A stretch of DNA of 64,000 nucleotides, taken from assembly GCF_029945965.1 (NCBI RefSeq), contig NZ_JAQSDO010000008.1, positions 218,024 to 282,023 on the forward strand. The letters are read 5' to 3'. The position numbers and the translations under genes were made by a program. Every line of letters starts with the position of its first letter. The stretch's first letter is position 1. Positions 27,224 to 35,602 of this stretch are shown in pieces. This DNA comes from Thermomonas sp. Lineage in GTDB: Bacteria; Pseudomonadota; Gammaproteobacteria; Xanthomonadales; Xanthomonadaceae. The notes under the pieces were generated by a model. It saw only the letters and a list, made by a program, of their open reading frames with translations, searched no databases and was not told the DNA's origin.

Positions 27224-27241
27224 AGCGGGTCTTGACCCGCT
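27220..27241 (+). repeat. GTAG-type REP hairpin
   Basis: GTAG (27220-27223) is followed by AGCGGGT (27224-27230), a CTTG loop and ACCCGCT (27235-27241). This matches the layout of SMAG-type REP palindromes of Stenotrophomonas (a GTAG tetranucleotide plus a hairpin). It overlaps the tdk stop codon and lies between convergent genes, so it may also protect or end the tdk transcript. No RAYT transposase gene is in the window. Confidence 0.65.
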
Positions 27242-27274
27242 GCGTGCCGCGATCAACCACCCGCTGCGGCCCCA

Positions 27275-30079
27275 TCAACGCCGCGCCGCACAGCCAGCGC
27301 GAATTTGCTCGATCTCGCGCGGGATCGCGCCACCTTCCGGCAGCGCCAGTTGCATCTGCGTCAGCACAGTATCGATCTCGGCCAATGCCTGCATTGGCAG
27401 GGTGACGCAATCCAGTTGCGCGGCATACGCGCGCGCCAACCACGAGGCCTTGCGTTGTTCGATGTCACCCTGGTCGGAACTACCCAGTGCGCGCAACCGC
27501 TGGTAGGCACCCGGGTCGCCGCCGGACGCTTCAAATCGAGCCAGTGAAATTTCCGCACGGTGGGTATGCGAATGGCTTCGGCCAAAGCCGCTGCGGGTCA
27601 GTCGCACTGCGCTGAGCAGGGCCGCGTGCGCGGGCTCGGTCTGGCCGAGCGCGGCCAGGATTTCGCCAAACAGGCGGTCGCTGTCGCCGACCAGTTCATG
27701 GCCGGGCCCGAAATGGCGCATGCGCAGCTGGCGCGCTTCTCGGATCAGCGGCAATGCCTTCTGGTCGTCATCGGCGCTATGCAGGATCATCGCCAAGTTG
27801 AACAGCCCGTCCCCGAGCACACTGTCGTTGTGCCCACTCCGCCATGCAGTCACCGCACGTTGCTGGTACATCTTGGCCTGGCTCAGATCACCGCGTTCCC
27901 ACGCCACGATGGCCAAGCTGTTGTACGTACGTGCAAGGTCCGGATGGTTGGGCTCCAGGCGCGTACGCATCCATTTATAGGTGTCCAGGAACTCGGTTTC
28001 GGCCTCGCTGAAACGCCCCAGGTCGACATACAGCGCAGCCAGTTGCCGGCGGGCATCAATCGTGGCGCGGTACTCGTTGCCGTGCAGGTCGCGCGCCAGC
28101 GCCAGCGAACTGCGGCAATCTCGTAAGGCGGCGGCGATCTCGTCGGTGCTGCGCTCCAGCGAACACAGGTTGCGCAGCATGTCGATCGCCAGCGGATGCC
28201 GATCGCCGACTTTCTGCTGCAATTGCGCAAGCGCATCGCGCAGGATGCGAATAGCCTGTTGCGGGTCGCCGCCGTCGGCCCGCAGCGACGAGATATCGAG
28301 CAGGCTTTCGGCGACGCCGACATCGTCATGGTGGTCGCGGCGCAGTTCCAGCGAGCGGTTCAACAACTGGCTGGCGAGGTTGCGTTCGCCCAGGTCACGG
28401 TGGCAGCGCGCAAGCTGCGAGAAGAAAGCGGCGGCTTGTGCAGGCAACTGCTCTTGCTCGCGCGCGGCCAGGTCGTTGAATGGTTGCATCTGCACCAGGC
28501 AACCCTTTGCATCGCTCATCTGCCTGCGCGCGCTACCACGCAGGGTGGCGGCCTCAATGCGCAGGCTGGCGGGTGCATCGGGCAGTTGCCCGAGCAGGCG
28601 CAGCTGCTGGTCGAGCAATGCGTTGGCTTCGCGATAGTCGCCTAGCCCCAGCCGCAAGCGGGCGACCATGCCATAGAGTTCCGCGCGCGCCTGCGGTTGC
28701 CGGGCCAGGCTGCGTTCGCCGCGCATGATGCCCATGTCGAGCAGGGCGCGCAGGTCCATCGGCGTGTCCTGCGGCGCCGAGCCGGCGCTTTCGAACAGGC
28801 CGGCGACGAAGTTCTGCATGGCCTGCGCGCGACCGGCTTCGCGCAACGCCTGGCGTGCCTGCCAGCCGACCACGGCCAGTGCGGTCAGCATTACCGCCAG
28901 CACCATTGTCGCCGCGGCAATCGGCCAGCGATGGCGGCGCAGGTACTTGCGAAGGCGATAGCCCATGCGTTCGCCACGGGCCAGGATCGGCCGCCCGCGC
29001 AGGTAGCACAGCAGGTCCTGCGACAGCGCTTCGGCAGAGACGTAGCGCTGTTCCGGGCGTTTGCCCAGCGCCTTGTTGACGATGTTGTCGAGGTCGCCTG
29101 CCAGTTCGCGCGATAGCCGTTTTGGCGAGTACGGTTTGCTCGCATCCGCATCGCAACGCAGCGCCGCCTGCGAGGCGCGCAACGGCTCACCATCGAGGAT
29201 CGCCTCTTCCCACTCGGCATCGGTCTGGCGCTTGAGCCGGTAGGGCTTGCTGCCGGTGAACAGTTCGTAGAGCACCACGCCGAGCGAATAGACATCGGTC
29301 ATGGTGGTGACCGGCTCGCCGCGGATCTGTTCCGGCGCGGCATAGTGCAGGGTGAATGTGCGCACGCCGGTGCGGGTCTGCTCCAACGGCAACGGTTCCA
29401 CGTCAAGCAGCTTGGCGATGCCGAAATCGAGCAGGCGCACGTGCCCGGCCGGGGTGACCATGATGTTCGAGGGCTTCAGGTCGCGATGCACGATCAGGTT
29501 GGCGTGCGCATGGCTGACTGCTTCGCAGACCTGGCGGAACAGGTCGATGCGCGCGGCCAGGTCCAGCTGGCGCGACTGGCAGTAGGTGGTGATCGGCTCG
29601 CCGTCGACGTATTCGAGGGCCAGGAACGGCTGGCCGTCGCGGTCGATGCCGGCATCCAGCAGGCGCGCGATGTAGGGATGCGCGAAGCGGGCCAGGATCT
29701 CGCGTTCGCGGTCGAAGCGTTGGCGCAGGCGCGGATCGACCAAGCCAGGGCGCAACAGCTTGAGCGCGACCTTGCGCTCATACAGGCCGTCGGCGCGCAT
29801 CGCCAGCCAGACCTGGCCCATGCCGCCTTCGCCGATCATCCGGTCCAGTCGGTACGGGCCGATGCGTGCGCCGGGACGCGCGCCATTCGGCAATTCCACG
29901 ACGGGCTCGGCGAGGAACGCCTCGTCGTCTTCTTCCAGCGTCAGCAGGTATTGCAGCTCATCGGCCAGCGCGCTGTCCTCGCGGCGCAGCGCGGCCAGGT
30001 GTTCGCTGCGTTGTTCGGATGGCAGCTCAAGCAGCGCATCCAGCAGTGGGGACAGCCGTTGCCAGCGTTCGGCGTCCAT
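27275..30079 (-). CDS. Ser/Thr protein kinase with C-terminal TPR domain
   Basis: A 934-residue Hanks-type kinase. The N-terminal helical part (about 1-75) precedes the kinase domain, with IGEGGMGQVWLA, VALKLL (catalytic Lys), HRDLKPSNIMV near 198, DFGIA, and the activation segment up to HYAAPEQI. A membrane span near 380-405 (IAAATMVLAVMLTALAVVGW) puts the kinase in the cytoplasm. The long TPR-like C-terminal half would lie outside and may sense a signal. The ECF sigma factor gene ends 30 bp upstream on the same strand. This pairing is typical of kinase-controlled ECF sigma factors. Confidence 0.93.
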   Translation of the reverse strand: MDAERWQRLSPLLDALLELPSEQRSEHLAALRREDSALADELQYLLTLEEDDEAFLAEPVVELPNGARPGARIGPYRLDRMIGEGGMGQVWLAMRADGLYERKVALKLLRPGLVDPRLRQRFDREREILARFAHPYIARLLDAGIDRDGQPFLALEYVDGEPITTYCQSRQLDLAARIDLFRQVCEAVSHAHANLIVHRDLKPSNIMVTPAGHVRLLDFGIAKLLDVEPLPLEQTRTGVRTFTLHYAAPEQIRGEPVTTMTDVYSLGVVLYELFTGSKPYRLKRQTDAEWEEAILDGEPLRASQAALRCDADASKPYSPKRLSRELAGDLDNIVNKALGKRPEQRYVSAEALSQDLLCYLRGRPILARGERMGYRLRKYLRRHRWPIAAATMVLAVMLTALAVVGWQARQALREAGRAQAMQNFVAGLFESAGSAPQDTPMDLRALLDMGIMRGERSLARQPQARAELYGMVARLRLGLGDYREANALLDQQLRLLGQLPDAPASLRIEAATLRGSARRQMSDAKGCLVQMQPFNDLAAREQEQLPAQAAAFFSQLARCHRDLGERNLASQLLNRSLELRRDHHDDVGVAESLLDISSLRADGGDPQQAIRILRDALAQLQQKVGDRHPLAIDMLRNLCSLERSTDEIAAALRDCRSSLALARDLHGNEYRATIDARRQLAALYVDLGRFSEAETEFLDTYKWMRTRLEPNHPDLARTYNSLAIVAWERGDLSQAKMYQQRAVTAWRSGHNDSVLGDGLFNLAMILHSADDDQKALPLIREARQLRMRHFGPGHELVGDSDRLFGEILAALGQTEPAHAALLSAVRLTRSGFGRSHSHTHRAEISLARFEASGGDPGAYQRLRALGSSDQGDIEQRKASWLARAYAAQLDCVTLPMQALAEIDTVLTQMQLALPEGGAIPREIEQIRAGCAARR

Positions 30080-30104
30080 CGGTCAGCGCTGAATCACGCG
30101 ACCA

Positions 30105-30122
30105 TGAGGTCAGCTGACCTCA
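30105..30122. promoter_or_regulatory. 18-bp perfect palindrome at the sigma factor/kinase junction
   Basis: TGAGGTCAGCTGACCTCA reads the same on both strands. It covers the last codons and stop of the sigma factor gene and ends 26 bp before the kinase start. With no loop it is a poor RNA hairpin and a better protein-binding site. A regulatory role is only inferred. Confidence 0.4.
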
Positions 30123-30688
30123 GGGTCTTTGAGGGACGCCAGCAGGAACATCCGTGCCTTTTGCCAGTCACGGCGCACGCTGCGTTCCGAGCGTTTCATC
30201 AAGGCGGCGATCTCCAACTCGGACAGGCCTGCAAAATATCGCAGTTCCACCACCTTGGTCAGGCGCGGGTCGACCGCGGTGAGCCGGTTCAGGGCGGTGT
30301 CCAGGCCGAGCATGTCTTCGTCCAGACGCACGCCGCCTTCCATGTTTTCCGGCAAGTCAGTCACCCGATGCTGGTCGCCGCCGCGCTTCTGCGCCAGCCG
30401 CTGGCGTGCGTAGTCCACCACCACGCTGCGCATCGCCGATGCCGCATACGCGAAGAAATGCGCGCGGTCGTCGAACTGCGCCGCACCGCTGCCGCGGCCG
30501 ATCAACTTCAGGTAGGCCTCGTGCACCAACGCGGTCGCATCCAGCGTATGCCCGTGTTGGCCGGCCAATTGGCGGCGCGCCATCGAGTGCAGTTCCTGGT
30601 ACAGCGTGGCCAGCACGCGGTCCATCGCACCGCGGTCGCCCTTGTGGGCGGCATCCAGCAATACGGTGATTTCACCGGCTTCGGTCAT
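30110..30688 (-). CDS. ECF sigma factor (TIGR02999-like, kinase-linked group)
   Basis: A 192-residue sigma-70 family factor. Region 2 reads LDATALVHEAYLKLIG near residues 49-63, then FFAYAASAMRSVVVDYARQR. Region 4 is ELRYFAGLSELEIAALMKRSERSVRRDW. The ALVHEAYLKL form is typical of the TIGR02999 family. The usual acidic core-binding motif (D-x-E-D) is missing before LVHE. In kinase-linked ECF factors such as EcfP of Vibrio parahaemolyticus, phosphorylation of a Thr in this region replaces the missing charge. Thr48 and Thr52 are candidates here. It lies directly upstream of the kinase gene. Confidence 0.92.
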   Translation of the reverse strand: MTEAGEITVLLDAAHKGDRGAMDRVLATLYQELHSMARRQLAGQHGHTLDATALVHEAYLKLIGRGSGAAQFDDRAHFFAYAASAMRSVVVDYARQRLAQKRGGDQHRVTDLPENMEGGVRLDEDMLGLDTALNRLTAVDPRLTKVVELRYFAGLSELEIAALMKRSERSVRRDWQKARMFLLASLKDPEVS

Positions 30689-30769
30689 GGCAAGGCGCGA
30701 ATCGGGGGAATCGGCACTATAGCCGGAGCGAAGTGGGGCGTGAACCAGGTCAGGTTTGATGCGTCAGCC

Positions 30770-31582
30770 TCAGCGCTGGCAATGCGTGCACCAGACGCTG
30801 GCGCGCTGGCCGATCACCGTTTGCTTCAACACGCGCCCGCAGCGTTTGCATGGCTGGCCACCGCGGCCATAGACCAGCAGCTCCTGCTCGAAATAACCCG
30901 GCGCGCCATCTGGGCTGATGAAGTCGCGCAAAGTAGTGCCGCCGCGCTTGATCGCATGCGCCAGGATCGCCTTCACCGCATCGGCGAGTGCCTGGTAGCG
31001 GCGACGGCTGATGGATCCCGCCGCGCGCAGGGGCGAGATGCCGGCAATGAACAGCGCCTCGGCGGCATAGATGTTGCCGACGCCGACCACCACCGCCTGG
31101 TCCATCAGGAAGCCCTTGATCGGCGCACTGCGGTCGCGGCTGCGGGCGAACAGGCCGTCACCATCGAAGTCGTCCGACAACGGTTCCGGCCCAAGCCTGG
31201 CCAGCAGCGGATGGATTTCGCCTGGCGGCTGCCACAGCAGGCAACCGAATCGACGCGGATCGTTGAAACGCAGCACGCGCCGATTGCCGAGGCTGATATC
31301 CACATGGTCGTGCGTGCGCACCTGCGTGGCGGCCGGCAATACCCGCAGGCTGCCGGACATGCCCAAGTGCAGCAGCGCGCTGCCAGCGGTAGTGTCCAGC
31401 AACAGGTACTTGGCGCGGCGCCGAATGCCGTCGATGCGTTGTCCGGGCAGCAACGCCGCGACTTCGGGGGGAATCGGCCAGCGCAGGTCCGGCCGGCGCA
31501 GCAGCACGCCGCTGACCAGCTGGCCTTCGACATGCGGCAACAGGCCGCGGCGGGTGGTCTCGACTTCGGGAAGCTCGGGCAT
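30770..31582 (-). CDS. mutM: formamidopyrimidine-DNA glycosylase
   Basis: Bifunctional DNA glycosylase/AP lyase that removes 8-oxoguanine and formamidopyrimidines. The 270 residues begin with [13 protein letters not shown] (catalytic Pro2, Glu3) and end with the zinc finger ([10 protein letters not shown] then CTHCQR). [15 protein letters not shown] and GGTTLRDF are conserved blocks. It diverges from the desaturase gene and is followed at 81 bp by the ECF sigma factor gene. Confidence 0.97.
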   Translation of the reverse strand: MPELPEVETTRRGLLPHVEGQLVSGVLLRRPDLRWPIPPEVAALLPGQRIDGIRRRAKYLLLDTTAGSALLHLGMSGSLRVLPAATQVRTHDHVDISLGNRRVLRFNDPRRFGCLLWQPPGEIHPLLARLGPEPLSDDFDGDGLFARSRDRSAPIKGFLMDQAVVVGVGNIYAAEALFIAGISPLRAAGSISRRRYQALADAVKAILAHAIKRGGTTLRDFISPDGAPGYFEQELLVYGRGGQPCKRCGRVLKQTVIGQRASVWCTHCQR

Positions 31583-31703
31583 ATGGCGTGATTGTGGCGC
31601 ACGGCACGGTCCTGCGTGGAGTTCCGCATCCTGTTCCGCGCCCGTTGGCTACCCGCATGGCATGATGGTCTGGCGTCGGTGTGACGCCTTTCCCGAGTCT
31701 GCA

Positions 31704-32936
31704 ATGCCCGCTTTCCCGTCCCTCGCTTTTCCCTCACTGGCCGCCGTCATCGACTTCCTGGCGGGTGGCCTGTTGCAATTTTCCTTCTGGGAGCTCGCGC
31801 TGTATTTCCTGGCCGCGACCCAGCTGACGATCTTCGCGGTGACCTTGTATCTGCATAGAAGCCAGGCGCATCGCGGCGTGGATTTCCATCCCGTCATCGC
31901 GCACGTGTTCCGCCTCTGGATCTGGTTGACCACCTCGATGATCACCAGGGAGTGGACGGCGATCCATCGCAAGCACCACGCCAAGTGCGAGACCGCCGAA
32001 GACCCGCATAGCCCGATGCACAAGGGCATCGGCAACGTGTTGTGGCGCGGCGCCGACATGTACCGTGAGTCGCGCCTGGATCGTGCCAGCATCGAGCAGT
32101 ACGGCAAAGGTTGCCCGGACGACTGGATCGAGCGTCATCTGTATACCCCGTACGCGACGATGGGGCCGGTCGTGCTGCTGCTGGTGAGCTTTGCGCTGTT
32201 CGGCTTCGCCGGCGTGGCGATCTGGGCGCTGCAGATGGCATGGATCCCGTTCTGGGCGGCTGGCGTCATCAATGGCCTCGGCCACTGGTGGGGCTATCGC
32301 AACTTCGAGACCACCGACACCGCGACCAACCTGACCCCATGGGGCGTGTGGGTTGGCGGCGAAGAGCTGCATAACAACCACCATGCATTCCCGAGTTCGG
32401 CCAAGTTCGCGCTGCGCCGCTTCGAGTTCGACATCGGTTGGGCCGCGATCAAGCTGCTTGCTGCCGTGCGCCTGGCCAAGGTGTTGCGCGTGGCGCCCAG
32501 CTTGAATCTGCGCCCCAATATCAAAATGCCCGATGCGGAAACCGTGAGGGCGCTGGTGGCGCATCGTTTCCAGGCAATGACCGACTACCAGCGCAAGGTG
32601 CTCAAGCCGGCATTGCGCGAGGAAGCCGCGGCGGCTGGCGCCAAGCTGCGCTCGATGCTGCCGCGTCGCTTGCGCAAGGGCATTGCCGACGACGGCCGCT
32701 GGCTCAAGCCCGATGCGCGCCAGCAGTTGCATGACTTCGTGGCCGCGCACCCGCGCATCCGCACGCTGGTCGAATACCGCGCGCGTCTTGCCGAAGTGCT
32801 GGAAAGCCGTGGCCAGGATACCGCCGAGCGCCTGCAGCGCCTGCAGGCCTGGTGCGCCGAGGCGGAAGCCTCCGGCGTGCGCGTGCTGCAGGAGTATTCG
32901 GCGCGGCTCAAGGGTTACGCGCTGCAGCCGGCATGA
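31704..32936 (+). CDS. membrane fatty acid desaturase
   Basis: A 410-residue di-iron membrane desaturase introducing a double bond into acyl chains. The three His boxes are HRSQAHR, HRKHH and HNNHH, with hydrophobic spans between them (about 25-50, 70-85, 150-200). This is the acyl-CoA/acyl-lipid delta-9 desaturase layout. The C-terminal 130 residues form a charged helical extension (FQAMTDYQRKVLKPALREE) beyond the catalytic core. The ATG at 31704 gives MPAFPSLAFPSL; the upstream frame overlaps mutM. The EF-hand gene overlaps the stop by 4 bp (ATGA). Confidence 0.92.
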   Translation: MPAFPSLAFPSLAAVIDFLAGGLLQFSFWELALYFLAATQLTIFAVTLYLHRSQAHRGVDFHPVIAHVFRLWIWLTTSMITREWTAIHRKHHAKCETAEDPHSPMHKGIGNVLWRGADMYRESRLDRASIEQYGKGCPDDWIERHLYTPYATMGPVVLLLVSFALFGFAGVAIWALQMAWIPFWAAGVINGLGHWWGYRNFETTDTATNLTPWGVWVGGEELHNNHHAFPSSAKFALRRFEFDIGWAAIKLLAAVRLAKVLRVAPSLNLRPNIKMPDAETVRALVAHRFQAMTDYQRKVLKPALREEAAAAGAKLRSMLPRRLRKGIADDGRWLKPDARQQLHDFVAAHPRIRTLVEYRARLAEVLESRGQDTAERLQRLQAWCAEAEASGVRVLQEYSARLKGYALQPA

Positions 32937-33277
32937 GGCCTGGCGTAACCACCGCGTTGTTCGCGTGCACGCTTTTCGCATCTTCGCTGTCAGCGACGGC
33001 GCAGGTGCAGCGTACGAGTGAATACCTGTCGAAGATGGATGTTGATGGTGATGGCAAGGTATCGCTGGCCGAATACCAGGACTGGATGAGCTACGCGTTC
33101 GATGCGATGGATCGTGACCACGACGGTGTGTTGGCACCAGCCGAACAACCCGGCGGTCGCGGCAAGCCGGTGAGTCGTGTCGAGCATCGCACGCGTCTCG
33201 CTGAGCGATTTCGCAAACAGGACCTCAACCACGATGGATTCCTGAGCGCACGCGAGTTGGCGGCGCCGCCGCAGTGA
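32933..33277 (+). CDS. small exported EF-hand protein
   Basis: A 114-residue protein with a signal peptide (TTALFACTLFASSLSATA) and three EF-hand loops: DVDGDGKVSLAE, DRDHDGVLAPAE and DLNHDGFLSARE. It should bind Ca2+ in the periplasm or outside. Its start ATG overlaps the desaturase stop (ATGA), so the two are translationally coupled although no functional link is obvious. A strong terminator follows. Confidence 0.85.
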   Translation: MRPGVTTALFACTLFASSLSATAQVQRTSEYLSKMDVDGDGKVSLAEYQDWMSYAFDAMDRDHDGVLAPAEQPGGRGKPVSRVEHRTRLAERFRKQDLNHDGFLSARELAAPPQ

Positions 33278-33308
33278 CATCGTTCGCTGGATGAAGACTT
33301 GCCGCATG

Positions 33309-33340
33309 AAAAACGCCGGCTGCGAAGCCGGCGTTTTTGT
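33309..33340. terminator. bidirectional rho-independent terminator
   Basis: AAAAACGCCGGCT (33309-33321) pairs with AGCCGGCGTTTTT (33326-33338) around GCGA. The A-run and T-run on the two sides let it serve both the EF-hand gene (+) and the converging M13 peptidase gene (-). Confidence 0.9.
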
Positions 33341-33361
33341 TTGCGCGTGATGCGGGATTGC

Positions 33362-35476
33362 TTACCAGATCCTGACCCGATCCTTCGGTTCCAGATAGAG
33401 CTTCTGGCCCGGCTTCGCACCGAAGGTGTCGTACCAGGCATCGATATTGCGCACGGTTTGCGCGCGGAAGCTGCCGGGTGAATGGCCATCGCCGATCACC
33501 CGCGCTCGCAACGCTTCATCGCGCATCTTGGTGCGCCAGACCTGCGCGAAGGCAAGGAAGAAGCGCTGGTCGCCAGTCAGCCCGTCGATCACCGGCGCGG
33601 GTTTGCCACCCAGTGATTTCAGATAGGCCTCATGCGCGACCTGCAGGCCGGCCAGGTCGGCGATGTTCTCGCCCAGGGTTTGTTCGCCATTGATGTGCAG
33701 GCCCGGCAGCGGCTCGTAGGCGTCGTACTGCTTGATGAGCTTTTCGCCGGCTTGCTTGAAGTGGGCCGAATCCTCCGGCGTCCACCAGTTCTGCAGCTTG
33801 CCGGTGGCGTCGAACTCCGCGCCCATGTTGTCGAAGCTGTGGCTGATTTCGTGGCCGATCACCGCACCGATTGCACCGTAGTTGGCGGCGGCATCCGCCT
33901 TTGGATCGAAGAACGGCGCCTCGAGAATTGCGGCGGGGAAATTGAGCGCATTCTGCAACGGCAAGTTGACCGCATTGACGGTCTGCGGGGTCATCCACCA
34001 TTCGCCGCGATCCACCGGCTGGCTGAGCTTGGCCAACTGGTGGCGGGTTTCGGCCTGTTCGGCGCGCACCGCATTGCCGAACGCATCGTCGGCCTTGATC
34101 TCCAGCGATGCGTAATCACGCCATGCGTCCGGATAGCCGACCCCGACCTTGGTCGCAGCGACTTTTTCCTTGGCCTTGGCCTTGGTTGCCGCAGTCATCC
34201 ATTCGAGTTTGTCGATGCGGTCCGGGAACACCGCCAGCAGGTTGGATACGAGTTGCTGCACCTGTTCGCGCGACGAGGCCGGGAAATATTTGTCGACGTA
34301 GAGCTTGCCGATGGCATCGCCCAACGCTTTGTTGGTTCCACCGAGGGCACGCTTCCAGCGGTCGCTTTGCTGCGGGGTACCCGACAGCGCCGTGCCATAG
34401 AAGCCGAAAGCGAGGTTGTCATAGGCCTTGGGCAGCAGGCTGGCGTTCTCGTTGAGGGCATGGAAGGTCAGGAAGTCTTTCCATGTCTGCAGCGGCTGGC
34501 TGGCGACCAACGCAGACAGCTGGGCGATCGCATCAGGCTGCCAGGCATAGATCGTCTTCGCATCGCCGATGCCGCCGGCCTTGAAGTAGGTCGCCCAGTC
34601 CAGGCCCGGCGCCTTCTTGGTGAAGTCGCCCATGGTCCACGGATTGTTGGCCTTGTGGATGTTTTCGGTATCCACGATGCTTGCCTGCGCCTTGGCGATC
34701 TTTGTTTCAAGTTCGAGGATCGACTGCGCCTTGGCCTTGGCATCCTTGATGCCGGCGGTATCGAGCAGCGCCGTCACGTAATCCCGGTACTGACCACGCA
34801 GCGCCACCATCTTGACGTCGCTGGACAGGTAGTAGTCGCGGTTGGGCATGCCCAGCCCACCCTGCAGCAGATAGGGATAACTGTGCTGCGGATCTTCCAG
34901 GCCCTGGCTGACGAACAGGCCGAACAGGTGTTCGGTCTGGTAGTTGGTTGCATTGAGCGGATCCACGTCGACCCGCAGGTTTTCGCCCATCGCCTGCGCC
35001 AACCCGGTCTTGTCGGCGATGGCATCAATCTGGTCCAGGCGCGGCTTCAGCGGTTCCAGGCCGCGTTTCTCGATCGTCGCAGCGTCCATGAAGGCGGTGT
35101 AGTAATCGGCGATGCGGGCTGCGTCGGTTTCCGCAGCTGGCTTGGACGCGACGATCGACTGGATCAAGTCCTTGTTGCGTTGCTCGGACAGCTCGAACAC
35201 CTTCAGGAACACGCCGGTGCTGGAACGGTCCGCAGGAATTTCCGCGGTCTTGAGCCACTCGCCGTTCGCGTATTCGTTGAAGTCGTCGCCCGGCTGCACT
35301 GCCTTGTCGATGCCGGCCAGGTCGACGCCGCTGGTCAGGGCTACTGCCGGTGCTTCAGCTTGCGCAGGCGCCGCTTGCCCTGTCGAATCCGCGTTCGCGA
35401 CCTTACGATCGCAACCCGACAAGGCCAGCAGGACCGCAAGCGCGAGTGCGCCGCGGCGAAGTGATATGGAAGTCAT
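33362..35476 (-). CDS. M13 family (PepO/neprilysin-like) metallopeptidase, lipoprotein
   Basis: A 704-residue zinc endopeptidase. The start at 35476 is supported by GAGG upstream; the lipobox LALSGC then makes it a lipoprotein. The M13 N-terminal domain begins AVQPGDDFNEYANGEWL. The zinc motif HEISH lies near residue 543, with the third ligand Glu in ENIADLAG. NLPLQNALNFPAAI and the C-terminal RVRIW are typical. It is expected to cleave oligopeptides in the periplasm or at the surface. A second M13 gene is at 54995-57043. Confidence 0.94.
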   Translation of the reverse strand: MTSISLRRGALALAVLLALSGCDRKVANADSTGQAAPAQAEAPAVALTSGVDLAGIDKAVQPGDDFNEYANGEWLKTAEIPADRSSTGVFLKVFELSEQRNKDLIQSIVASKPAAETDAARIADYYTAFMDAATIEKRGLEPLKPRLDQIDAIADKTGLAQAMGENLRVDVDPLNATNYQTEHLFGLFVSQGLEDPQHSYPYLLQGGLGMPNRDYYLSSDVKMVALRGQYRDYVTALLDTAGIKDAKAKAQSILELETKIAKAQASIVDTENIHKANNPWTMGDFTKKAPGLDWATYFKAGGIGDAKTIYAWQPDAIAQLSALVASQPLQTWKDFLTFHALNENASLLPKAYDNLAFGFYGTALSGTPQQSDRWKRALGGTNKALGDAIGKLYVDKYFPASSREQVQQLVSNLLAVFPDRIDKLEWMTAATKAKAKEKVAATKVGVGYPDAWRDYASLEIKADDAFGNAVRAEQAETRHQLAKLSQPVDRGEWWMTPQTVNAVNLPLQNALNFPAAILEAPFFDPKADAAANYGAIGAVIGHEISHSFDNMGAEFDATGKLQNWWTPEDSAHFKQAGEKLIKQYDAYEPLPGLHINGEQTLGENIADLAGLQVAHEAYLKSLGGKPAPVIDGLTGDQRFFLAFAQVWRTKMRDEALRARVIGDGHSPGSFRAQTVRNIDAWYDTFGAKPGQKLYLEPKDRVRIW

Positions 35477-35602
35477 GAGGGATCCTCGAGCATGAGAGAC
35501 CCCGCGATAGTGGGCCGATCCTGCGTAGGAACATGTGCAGGAAGTCAGGGCGCTGCGCTTCCCGCCGCACATCCGCCCGAGTGCCCAGTGAAGTTTTCTC
35601 GC

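Noticed and set aside
29345-31591. Very long open frame on the plus strand opposite the kinase, sigma factor and mutM genes
   Set aside because: It is antisense to three clear genes, has no recognisable domain or ribosome site, and is a by-product of high-GC codon use.
33632-35464. 610-codon plus-strand open frame opposite the M13 peptidase
   Set aside because: Antisense to a well-supported gene; composition typical of a shadow frame.
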